Source of the DNA: JAHJTW01 sp964545545
GTDB lineage: Bacteria; Krumholzibacteriota; Krumholzibacteriia; LZORAL124-64-63
Reading direction: 5' to 3'
Assembly (NCBI GenBank): GCA_964545545.1
Contig: CAZJGK010000126.1
Location: forward strand, 1 to 5,759
DNA: 5,759 nucleotides
The notes under the pieces are model-generated. The model was not told the origin of the DNA, did no database searches, and worked only from the letters and a program-made list of their open reading frames with translations. The translations under genes and the position numbers were made by a program. Of the stretch, positions 1 through 5,759 are shown piece after piece. Position 1 is the first letter of the stretch. Every line of letters starts with the position of its first letter.

Positions 1-2007
1 ATGCTCATGGACCTGATGATTACATTCAGCATCGCCTTTTCGTTGACGGTTATGCTGGTGGCTCTCTACCTCAAGGAACCGCTCCAGTTCAACAGTTTTC
101 CCTCCCTGCTGCTGATCATGACGCTCATGCGTCTGTCGCTCAACGTGGCTTCCACACGACTGATTCTCAGCCGCGGCTCGGCCGGTCAGGTCATCCAGAG
201 CTTCGGGGATTTTGTCGTCGGCGGCAACTATGTGATCGGCGTGATTGTCTTTTCCATTCTGGTCATCATCAACTTCATGGTGATCACCAAGGGCAGTGGA
301 CGTATTGCCGAAGTGGCCGCGCGTTTCACCCTGGACGCCATGCCCGGCAAACAGATGGCCATCGATGCCGACCTGAATACCGGTTTGATCAATGAAAAGC
401 AGGCTCGGGACCGCCGTGAGGAAATCGCGCAGGAGGCGGAATTCTTCGGGGCCATGGATGGTGCCAGCAAATTCGTCAAGGGGGATGCCATCGCCGGTAT
501 CCTCATCACCCTGGTGAACATTGCCGCCGGCTTCATCATCGGGATGATGCAGATGGGCATGTCGGCCAGTGAGGCCCTAAGCAAGTTCACGGTGCTGACC
601 GTCGGCGACGGTTTGGTGAGCCAGATCCCGGCCCTGCTCATTTCGACCAGCGCAGGCCTGGTGGTGACCCGCACCAGCGGTTCCTTGAACCTGGGCCAGG
701 CGGTTACCTTGCAGATCTTCCGTCAACCCAAGGCCTTGTATCTCGCTTCCGGCGCGATTCTGGTGTTGGGTTTGATTCCCGGATTGCCGACCGGACCATT
801 CACCTTATTCGCCTTTGCCACGGCCATCGCCGGCCGTTTCATGAGCCGCAGGGTCCGCAATTATGATGAGCGCCAGACCGAGGCGGAAAAGCGGGAGCAT
901 GAGCAGCAGGAAGAGGCCGCCGTCGAACCCGAAGGGATTCGGAGCGAAGATTTGTTCGTGCTGGACAGGATGGAGCTCGAGATCGGCTACGGACTGATTC
1001 CCCTGGTTGACGATGCTCGCGGCGGAGACCTGTTGCACCGGATCGGCAATATACGCCGTCAGGTCGGATCGGAACTGGGGATCTTCGTGCACCCGATCCG
1101 TGTGCGGGACAATCTCCAGTTGGGGGTCCAAGACTATGTGATCAAGCTCAAGGGGGTGGAGATCGGACGATCCACCCTGAAACCGGAGATGCTCCTGGCC
1201 ATGAGCACGCGACCCGATTCCGGGCAAATTGAAGGCCAGGCCACGACGGAACCGGCCTTCAACCTGCCCGCGGTGTGGATCGATGGCGACCGCAAGCAGG
1301 AAGCCGAACATGAAGGTTTCACGGTGGTTGAGCCGGCCGCCGTGTTGGCCACCCACCTTTCCGAAATTATCCGCAGCCACGCCGACGAGCTGCTGAGCAG
1401 ACAAGACGTGAAGGATATGTGTGAGTCGGTGCGGGGGTTTGCGCCCGCCCTCATCGAGGACCTGGTGCCGGACAAGGTGTCCGTCAACACGCTGCACAAC
1501 GTCTTGAAGTCCCTGTTACATGAGCGGATTCCCGTCAAGGACATCGTCACCATCCTGGAAACCCTGGCCAACTACTCGGGGACAGGTATGGGTACGGATT
1601 TCATGGCCGGAAAGGTGCGGGAAGCCTTGGCGCGCTCCATCACTGCTCAGCACTGTGAACGGGACGGTTCCCTGAACGTGGTGTCCCTGCATCCGTGCAC
1701 CGAGCAGATGCTCATGATGGCCGCCCAGGAAAGCGAAAAATCCGGCGGTGTCATCCTGGACCCCGGCTTTACCCGTGATTTCCTGGGTCAACTGGAAAAT
1801 GTTCTGCGCGCAGCCTATGCAGCCGGCCATCCCCCGGTATTGCTCGTGGCTACGCCCATTCGATTGTTCGTCAAGAGACTTGTTGAGCCGACCTATCCCA
1901 ACCTTGCCGTCCTGGGCTACACGGAAGTGTCCCCGGCGGCGAAGGTTCAATCCACAGGAACGGTGGTGACCAATGCAGGGCCAAAGGAATTTACCACGGC
2001 AGGCTGA
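1..2007 (+). CDS. flhA: Flagellar biosynthesis protein FlhA, 5' partial
   Basis: FlhA is the large inner-membrane subunit of the flagellar type III export apparatus; its cytoplasmic domain docks chaperone-substrate complexes. The visible 668 residues read through the whole family plan except the extreme N-terminus. The window opens at what is normally the second membrane segment (about residues 4-24), so the ATG at position 1 is probably internal and about 20-40 residues with the first helix lie upstream. The FHIPEP-family signature is seen at residues 44-53 (RLSLNVASTR). The cytosolic loop DAMPGKQMAIDADLN is at 112-126, further membrane segments run to about 280, a charged linker covers 281-310, and the export-substrate domain starts near 317 (MELEIGYGLIPLVD). 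The family normally ends just after the segment seen here as KVQSTGTVV; this copy continues about 12 residues to a TGA at 2005-2007, which may reflect a frame error near the assembly gap. Family assignment is very secure. Confidence 0.96.
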   Translation: MLMDLMITFSIAFSLTVMLVALYLKEPLQFNSFPSLLLIMTLMRLSLNVASTRLILSRGSAGQVIQSFGDFVVGGNYVIGVIVFSILVIINFMVITKGSGRIAEVAARFTLDAMPGKQMAIDADLNTGLINEKQARDRREEIAQEAEFFGAMDGASKFVKGDAIAGILITLVNIAAGFIIGMMQMGMSASEALSKFTVLTVGDGLVSQIPALLISTSAGLVVTRTSGSLNLGQAVTLQIFRQPKALYLASGAILVLGLIPGLPTGPFTLFAFATAIAGRFMSRRVRNYDERQTEAEKREHEQQEEAAVEPEGIRSEDLFVLDRMELEIGYGLIPLVDDARGGDLLHRIGNIRRQVGSELGIFVHPIRVRDNLQLGVQDYVIKLKGVEIGRSTLKPEMLLAMSTRPDSGQIEGQATTEPAFNLPAVWIDGDRKQEAEHEGFTVVEPAAVLATHLSEIIRSHADELLSRQDVKDMCESVRGFAPALIEDLVPDKVSVNTLHNVLKSLLHERIPVKDIVTILETLANYSGTGMGTDFMAGKVREALARSITAQHCERDGSLNVVSLHPCTEQMLMMAAQESEKSGGVILDPGFTRDFLGQLENVLRAAYAAGHPPVLLVATPIRLFVKRLVEPTYPNLAVLGYTEVSPAAKVQSTGTVVTNAGPKEFTTAG

Positions 2008-2992
2008 CAGCGGATTNNNNNNNNNNNNNNNNNNNNNNNNNNNNNNNNNNNNNNNNNNNNNNNNNNNNNNNNNNNNNNNNNNNNNNNNNNNNNNNNNNNN
2101 NNNNNNNNNNNNNNNNGTCTTGCTGGAGGATATCACCATGCGCATGCAGGCCTCGCCCAGCCCCCGGCAGGAGATTCCCGGAGGCCCCATCGGCGCAATA
2201 CTGGCCAGGGCGGGGACCAAGCTTGAAACCATTTCCCGTTTGATGGAACGGTATGCCGCCGAAACCGGGGCCGGTTTGGAAGATACCAACCAGGTTCTCG
2301 CGTGGCTAGGCAAGCAGATTCCGGCCGCCGGGTGCGACTGGGATGGATTTTTCGGTTGCCACGCTTTCCTGGGGAATTCCCGGTCGGATCGACTGGGACT
2401 TGTCCTCAAGACATGCGGATGCTTCCGGGAACTGGGCCGCAAAACCCTGGTGATGGTTCTATTCCCCGACAACGAAGGGGAGGTGGCCAGGTTGCAGTCC
2501 GCCGCCGCTGAATTCGATTTCGAGGCGGCCATCGTGCGCAGGGAGGATCAGCTGGAGGTTTGCGAGGCCCAGTTCGATCAGTATGACGTGGTGCTTGTGG
2601 AGACCCCGGATCTGGAGGCTCAGGCCATGTCCTACGAGGGTGTTATCTACCGGTGGTTGGCGGGCAATGAAGGTTTCCACCGTCACCTGGTTTGGCCTTT
2701 TGACGGGGACCTGGATGTACTCGATGCCACAGCCGAAAGTGCCAGGCACTGGAATTGCGACTGGATGGCGTTGACCCGGACCGACCGTGTTCCCCGCCGT
2801 GGAAAACTGCTGGATATTTTGGATAAATTGCCTCTGGGCGTGTCGTTGCTGTCCGCGGCAGGGGACGGGGAGGACAGGCCCGTCATCGCCGTGGCGGGCG
2901 ATTTGCTTGACGGCATCCTCGGCGCAGGTGCTGAACAAGGCGATTCGCCTGCAGCCCCGGGTCACGTTGAGGCCGCCGAAAGGTGTGATTGA
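1973..2992 (+). CDS. flhF: FlhF-type SRP-like GTPase with eroded G motifs, interrupted by gap
   Basis: The reliable part is 2117-2992 (about 291 residues). It follows the FlhF plan: a helical N domain (from about 2200 to 2340), then a G domain. FlhF is an SRP-family GTPase that, with FlhG, sets flagellar position and number at the pole. The strand and helix order is retained: KTLVMVLFPDNEGE stands where FlhF has its DTYR strand, YDVVLVETPDL (2585-2614) where it has the DTAGR strand, ALTRTD (2768-2785) where it has FTKxD, and GDLLDGILG near the end matches the usual FlhF terminus. The catalytic motifs are poor: the P-loop position reads GCHAFLGNS (2354-2380) with no lysine, and DTAGR has become ETPDL. 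The best start is the ATG at 1973, three bases after an out-of-frame TGA. Removing one G from 1978-1980 makes the opening MQAKGIYHGRLTAD, which resembles FlhF N-termini. A frame change near 2920 is also possible. FlhF assignment is by fold pattern only; it could be a divergent paralogue, with a normal flhF elsewhere or in the gap. Confidence 0.66.
   Translation: MQGQRNLPRQADSGXXXXXXXXXXXXXXXXXXXXXXXXXXXXXXXXXXVLLEDITMRMQASPSPRQEIPGGPIGAILARAGTKLETISRLMERYAAETGAGLEDTNQVLAWLGKQIPAAGCDWDGFFGCHAFLGNSRSDRLGLVLKTCGCFRELGRKTLVMVLFPDNEGEVARLQSAAAEFDFEAAIVRREDQLEVCEAQFDQYDVVLVETPDLEAQAMSYEGVIYRWLAGNEGFHRHLVWPFDGDLDVLDATAESARHWNCDWMALTRTDRVPRRGKLLDILDKLPLGVSLLSAAGDGEDRPVIAVAGDLLDGILGAGAEQGDSPAAPGHVEAAERCD
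2017..2116. other. Assembly gap (100 N)
   Basis: A run of exactly 100 undetermined bases. A round 100 is the usual placeholder for a scaffold join of unknown size, so neither the distance nor the reading frame across it can be trusted. It falls where the N-terminal basic domain and linker of FlhF should be, and could hide more than that. Confidence 0.98.
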
Positions 2993-2997
2993 AGATC

Positions 2998-3231
2998 ATG
3001 CAGAAGGTTATCCAGACTATTGCCCTTTTGGCCGCTTTCCTGACCCTGTGCGCGGGATTGTGGCAGGGGTGGTCCTTCCCGGTCACCATGAAAAAATTGG
3101 TGTTTTCCTACATGGGGATTTTTCTCACCGGGGCCTTCATGGTCCTCGCCATACGCCTGGTGGGAGAACTGGAGCCCCATGCTTCCGCTAAAGCGGAGGA
3201 GCCTGAAAAAAATAAACGCAAACGGTCCTGA
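2998..3231 (+). CDS. Small two-helix membrane protein of flagellar operon
   Basis: A 77-residue protein of unknown function. It has two hydrophobic segments, about residues 5-24 and 34-55, separated by a short polar turn around SFPVTMKK, and ends in a charged tail (EEPEKNKRKRS). Under the positive-inside rule the lysine/arginine-rich tail should be cytoplasmic, giving both ends inside. The ATG at 2998 is chosen. A TTG at 2989 would add three residues and overlap the flhF stop (2990-2992), and the only ribosome-binding-like motif (AAAGGTG, 2979-2985) is rather far from the ATG and too close to the TTG, so the start is uncertain. Codon use is normal for this DNA and clearly better than in other frames. 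Small membrane proteins of this size are, from memory, found just before fliA in several Desulfobacterota flagellar clusters; a specific role is not known to me. Confidence 0.8.
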   Translation: MQKVIQTIALLAAFLTLCAGLWQGWSFPVTMKKLVFSYMGIFLTGAFMVLAIRLVGELEPHASAKAEEPEKNKRKRS

Positions 3232-3250
3232 GCGGCTTCCAGCCGGACCC

Positions 3251-3266
3251 TGGCATGGAACGTGCA
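3251..3266 (+). promoter_or_regulatory. Candidate sigma-54 (-24/-12) promoter upstream of fliA
   Basis: The sequence TGGCATGGAACGTGCA lies in the 74-base spacer before fliA. Compared with the sigma-54 consensus TGGCAC-N5-TTGCA it differs at two defined bases and keeps the GG-N10-GC spacing exactly (GG 3252-3253, GC 3264-3265). Transcription would start near 3277, leaving a leader of about 30 bases containing the fliA ribosome-binding site. Sigma-54 control of middle flagellar genes is established in other bacteria; here it is inference from one short match. Confidence 0.35.
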
Positions 3267-3305
3267 ATTTGCGGGAACAAGTATTTGCACCAGAAAGGTT
3301 GAAAC

Positions 3306-4262
3306 ATGACGGAAACCCTTCAAATGGCTCACAAGGACATCTGGGACCGTATTAGGGGCGAAGAGCGCCAGCAGGCGCGTTGCGAGTTGGTGGATATCTA
3401 TGCCCGGATTGTGAAATATGTAGCCGGGCGAATGGCCATCGGGTTGCCCCATTACGTCGATTTCAACGACCTTGTTTCCGCGGGTCTTCTGGGCTTGATC
3501 CAGGCCATCGATAATTTTGATCCTGACCGGTTGATAAAATTCGAGACCTACGCGATTCCCCGTATCCGAGGCTCGATTCTCGATGAATTGCGCAGCCAGG
3601 ATTGGTTTCCGCGTTCGTTGCGCCGCAAAGCCAAGCAGCTTGAAGAAGCCTACAACACGCTGGAAACAAAACTGGGACGGACGGCCACGGATGCCGAGGT
3701 CGCCAAGGCGCTGCACATCGACCTGAAGGAATTCGACGGGCTGCTGGGAGAGGTCTCGGTGGCCACAATCATGTCCCTGGATGCCGAGAGTTCCGGCGCG
3801 GACAGCGAGAACGCGACGTCCCTGGTGGAGTTCCTGGCTGATCCTGCCGGTGAGAATATCGAGCATGAACTGGCCAGGCAGGAAATGAAGGAATTGATCG
3901 GTCGCCGCATCGCCGAGCTTCCGGAAAAGGAACAGCTGGTTCTTGTGCTGTACTACTACGAGGAACTGACCCTCAAGGAAATCGGGGAGATTCTGGACGT
4001 TACCGAAAGCCGTGTCTGCCAGGTTCACACCAAGGCGATCCTGCGCCTCAAGAGCAAGATCGATCGCCATGAAGGAAAATCATCAATCGGTCAGATAACG
4101 CGGGAAATCCGTCACAAGCAGTCGGACCAGCAAAAGGAGCCGGTGGCGTCCCTGGTGGAAAAAGTCACCGGGAGCATGAATCCCATCAATATCATGGCCT
4201 CTCTCAGTATTTGCCAATTGTGCGGTTACCTGACCTGGTTTGGTCGACACGGAGGTTTCTAG
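3306..4262 (+). CDS. fliA: Flagellar sigma factor FliA (sigma-28) with C-terminal extension
   Basis: FliA is the sigma factor that directs RNA polymerase to late flagellar and chemotaxis promoters; its partner is normally the anti-sigma factor FlgM, not visible here. Region 2 covers about residues 28-100, including the classic stretch FNDLVSAGLLGLIQAIDNFD and KFETYAIPRIRGSILDELR. Region 3 is about 101-180 (WFPRSLRRKAKQLEEAY, then a GRTATDAEVAKAL helix). Region 4 is about 196-252, with the helix-turn-helix LTLKEIGEILDVTESRVCQVH. The start is supported by AAAGG at 3294-3298, seven bases before the ATG. Usual length is 230-260 residues; here the reading frame runs to 318, adding about 66 residues after LRLKSKI with no sigma homology I recognise. 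The tail is first polar (HKQSDQQKEP), then hydrophobic and cysteine-containing (CQLCGYLTW). It may be a true extension or the result of a frameshift removing the normal stop. A sigma-54-like site lies upstream. Confidence 0.95.
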   Translation: MTETLQMAHKDIWDRIRGEERQQARCELVDIYARIVKYVAGRMAIGLPHYVDFNDLVSAGLLGLIQAIDNFDPDRLIKFETYAIPRIRGSILDELRSQDWFPRSLRRKAKQLEEAYNTLETKLGRTATDAEVAKALHIDLKEFDGLLGEVSVATIMSLDAESSGADSENATSLVEFLADPAGENIEHELARQEMKELIGRRIAELPEKEQLVLVLYYYEELTLKEIGEILDVTESRVCQVHTKAILRLKSKIDRHEGKSSIGQITREIRHKQSDQQKEPVASLVEKVTGSMNPINIMASLSICQLCGYLTWFGRHGGF

Positions 4263-4319
4263 GATTGGTGGGGCCGGATGAGGGTGGGAGTTTCCGGCTG
4301 TACGAAGGGATGACAAGCT

Positions 4320-4667
4320 ATGTCCGGTGATGGCGTTTCCATGCCGACCACCTTGTCCCAGATGGGTCGGGTCGCCAAGGCACAGGCGCGGGGCCAGCAG
4401 CAGAACCAGCAGGTGACCCCCTTCAGTGAACAGCAGGAAAAGCGGGACCAACTCAAGCTCCAGAAGGTCCGGGAGACACAGGAAACCGAAAAGCAACGGA
4501 TCGACCCCGATGAAGAGGAAAAGGACAAACGGAAACGGCGGCGTCTGGCCCGGAAATCCCGGTGCCAACAACCATCCGGAGCTGACGAGGAAAATGCCGA
4601 TCGTGACCAACCCCAAGCCGATGATGGCGACGAAGCCCTGGGTGTGACCATTGACCTGATGGCCTGA
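4320..4667 (+). CDS. Short highly charged protein of flagellar operon, unknown function
   Basis: A 115-residue soluble protein with no signal peptide or membrane segment. Residues 8-35 are polar and glutamine-rich (MPTTLSQMGRVAKAQARGQQ). Residues 37-81 are a likely single helix of alternating charge, with an acidic knot (DPDEEEKD, 62-69) running into a basic one (KRKRRRLARK, 70-79). The remainder is acidic and ends GVTIDLMA, where a short hydrophobic terminus follows the disordered stretch. The start has GAAGGGA at 4304-4310, nine bases before the ATG. From memory, similar short proteins (PxTxxxQxGxxxxxQ start, charged middle, short hydrophobic end) occur right after fliA in other Desulfobacterota and have no assigned role. 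Position suggests a link to flagellar assembly or regulation; this is inference. Confidence 0.78.
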   Translation: MSGDGVSMPTTLSQMGRVAKAQARGQQQNQQVTPFSEQQEKRDQLKLQKVRETQETEKQRIDPDEEEKDKRKRRRLARKSRCQQPSGADEENADRDQPQADDGDEALGVTIDLMA

Positions 4668-4689
4668 AGAAATAGCGGAAGGAACAAGG

Positions 4690-5133
4690 ATGGATCCGGC
4701 AGTTTTTCACCAGGCGTTCGATACATTTCGCAGTCAGGGACCGGTTTTCTGGGCCGCTGCCGCGGCCATTGCCGCTGGGCTGACCATCCTGGTGGTCAGT
4801 ATGCTTGTCTATGCGCAAGGCAGGTTCAGGAACTGGCGCAGGGCACGCCTGGCGTCCGCCAGGACGGTGCTCCCGGATCCGGGTGTGTATGCCCGCAACT
4901 CAGGGGTTGCCGACGACAATTTCTCCCTGCCGGGCCAGACCCTGAACCCGCCTTCTGCTGGGGAGGGAACGGGCCCGCTGGGCGAATCCCTGTTATTGCG
5001 CTTACGGACAACCGTATCGCGTCTGGAAGACCTCCAGGCCACTCTTGGCAATCAAATCCTCCCTGCCGATGAATCCCGGCTAAAGCAGGGGCCTCCCGCG
5101 GTCGATTACATCTTCAAGAAGGGTGTTGGCTAA
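4690..5133 (+). CDS. Single-pass membrane protein with cytoplasmic coiled-coil-like tail, unknown function
   Basis: A 147-residue protein I cannot assign to a named family. A short N-terminal stretch (residues 1-18) is followed by one strong membrane helix at about 19-41 (alanine-rich, then LTILVVSMLVY) and immediately by a basic patch (RFRNWRRAR, 45-53), predicting N-outside, C-inside orientation. Residues 54-97 are low-complexity and proline/glycine-rich. Residues 99-122 look like an amphipathic or short coiled-coil helix with leucine/valine at 101, 105, 109, 112, 115 and 119. The C-terminus is DYIFKKGVG. The start is supported by AAGGA at 4679-4683, six bases before the ATG. It lies 22 bases after the charged protein, so the two are probably co-transcribed. 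The coiled-coil tail suggests a membrane-anchored partner of other proteins, but no partner can be named. Confidence 0.78.
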   Translation: MDPAVFHQAFDTFRSQGPVFWAAAAAIAAGLTILVVSMLVYAQGRFRNWRRARLASARTVLPDPGVYARNSGVADDNFSLPGQTLNPPSAGEGTGPLGESLLLRLRTTVSRLEDLQATLGNQILPADESRLKQGPPAVDYIFKKGVG

Positions 5134-5192
5134 CAAGGGATTCCCGTACCGCCCAAGGGCCGAAGCGGGGATCGGTTTCCTCGGGAGTATCC

Positions 5193-5759
5193 ATGGCCAC
5201 CGTAGCGGAGATATCTGCGATTGCGACAGGCTCCCAGGAGCAGTCCGAAGCGGCCGATAAATTACGCAGCATCATCATGACCACGCGCGATCTGCCGGCC
5301 ATGCCTCAGGTTGCGGCCAAGGTGCTTGAACTATCCTCTGATCCCGAAGCATCCGCCCAAAGACTGCAACAGGTCATATCCGACGACCAGGCCATGACCG
5401 CCCGCATCCTGAAAATTGCAAACAGCGCCATGTATTCCTGCAGCCGCAGGGTCAAGACTCTCACCGAAGCCATCGTCATGCTGGGGTTCAATTCCATCCG
5501 CAGTCTGGTGGTGACCAGCGCGGCCCGCAATCTTTACAATACCAATAATTCCTGCAGCGGCTTGAAGGAACGGTTGCTGTGGGAGCATTCCATTGGAACC
5601 GCCTTTGCCTGCCGGATCCTGGCGAAGCAATGCGCGCCCAAGCTTACTGAAGAAGCATTCCTGGCCGGATTGCTCCATGATATTGGGAAACTGGTATTGA
5701 ACCAGAAGGCTCCCCGCGAGTTCGATGAAATCGTGCAGGTGGTATACAACCAGAATCAG
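5193..5759 (+). CDS. HDOD domain protein, 3' partial
   Basis: The frame opens at ATG 5193, preceded at five bases by GGGAG (5183-5187), and runs open to the end of the window (189 residues visible). After a polar leader of about 22 residues comes the HDOD domain: LRSIIMTTRDLPAMPQVAAK (24-43), VISDDQAMTARILKIANSA (61-79), then EAIVMLGFNSIRSLV (92-106), all characteristic. The metal-binding-type doublet of the HD fold is retained in LLHDIGK (160-166). HDOD proteins are HD-fold relatives usually lacking full phosphodiesterase activity and acting as signalling or regulatory outputs, often in motility, chemotaxis and cyclic-di-GMP networks. Whether this one has a further domain (GGDEF, kinase or none) cannot be told because the C-terminus is cut. 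It is 59 bases downstream of the membrane protein and probably in the same operon. Confidence 0.92.
   Translation, partial: MATVAEISAIATGSQEQSEAADKLRSIIMTTRDLPAMPQVAAKVLELSSDPEASAQRLQQVISDDQAMTARILKIANSAMYSCSRRVKTLTEAIVMLGFNSIRSLVVTSAARNLYNTNNSCSGLKERLLWEHSIGTAFACRILAKQCAPKLTEEAFLAGLLHDIGKLVLNQKAPREFDEIVQVVYNQNQ

Noticed and set aside
805..1497. Minus-strand open frame of 230 codons opposite flhA.
   Set aside because: It shadows the conserved FlhA cytoplasmic domain and has no recognisable domain of its own.
1516..2532. Minus-strand open frame of 338 codons spanning the gap.
   Set aside because: It is held open by the undetermined bases and lies opposite flhA and flhF; not a gene.
3182..3199. 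Inverted repeat CTTCCGC-TAAA-GCGGAGG, a possible hairpin.
   Set aside because: It is within the coding sequence of the small membrane protein and is followed by an A-run, not a T-run, so it is not an intrinsic terminator on this strand; the T-run on the other strand precedes the stem.
3206..3212. Run of seven A that could allow ribosomal or transcriptional slippage.
   Set aside because: A -1 shift meets a stop at once and would only trim the basic tail; no downstream stimulatory structure was seen.
3108..4070. Long open frame of 320 codons on the minus strand opposite fliA.
   Set aside because: It lies opposite the well-conserved fliA reading frame, and its peptide shows no recognisable family; it is a by-product of high third-position GC.
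5134..5192. Possible terminator or promoter in the spacer before the HDOD gene.
   Set aside because: No stem followed by a T-run and no convincing -35/-10 or -24/-12 pair is visible; only the GGGAG ribosome-binding site is supported.
5253..5260. GCCGATAA, a perfect match to the sigma-28 -10 element.
   Set aside because: It is inside the HDOD coding region and the bases where a TAAA -35 element should be (about 5234-5237) read CCAG, so there is no supporting half.

Overview
The window is a stretch of flagellar operon. All six recognisable genes are on the + strand, and the spaces between them are under 100 bases. Gene order (flhA, an flhF-type gene, a small membrane protein, fliA, a short highly charged protein, a one-pass membrane protein, an HDOD protein), moderately high GC and family resemblance suggest a motile Desulfobacterota (former Deltaproteobacteria) bacterium, perhaps near the Desulfobacteraceae or Desulfosarcina groups. 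This placement is inferred from gene order and from memory of the families, not from a search.

Layout. Positions 1-2007 hold flhA, the flagellar type III export gate, with its N-terminus outside the window. Positions 2017-2116 are exactly 100 N, a conventional scaffold placeholder of unknown true length. From 2117 to 2992 runs the C-terminal part of an FlhF-type SRP-like GTPase whose nucleotide-binding motifs look eroded; its start probably lies before the gap at 1973. Positions 2998-3231 encode a 77-residue protein with two membrane segments. A 74-base spacer (3232-3305) carries a possible sigma-54 promoter. fliA (sigma-28) fills 3306-4262 and has an unusual C-terminal tail of about 66 residues. 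A 115-residue charged protein (4320-4667) and a 147-residue one-pass membrane protein (4690-5133) follow. The window ends inside an HDOD-domain gene that starts at 5193.

How the genes work together: FlhA helps export flagellar subunits, FlhF normally helps place and number flagella at the pole, and FliA transcribes late flagellar and chemotaxis genes. The HDOD protein is a likely signalling or regulatory output. The small proteins are of unknown function, but they sit where flagellar accessory genes usually do.

I see no mobile element, CRISPR array, RNA gene or clearly new system. The points most worth a second look are the degenerate FlhF G domain, the lack of flhG where it is normally found, several signs of frame damage (flhA/flhF junction beside the gap, end of flhF), the FliA tail, and the sigma-54-like site before fliA.
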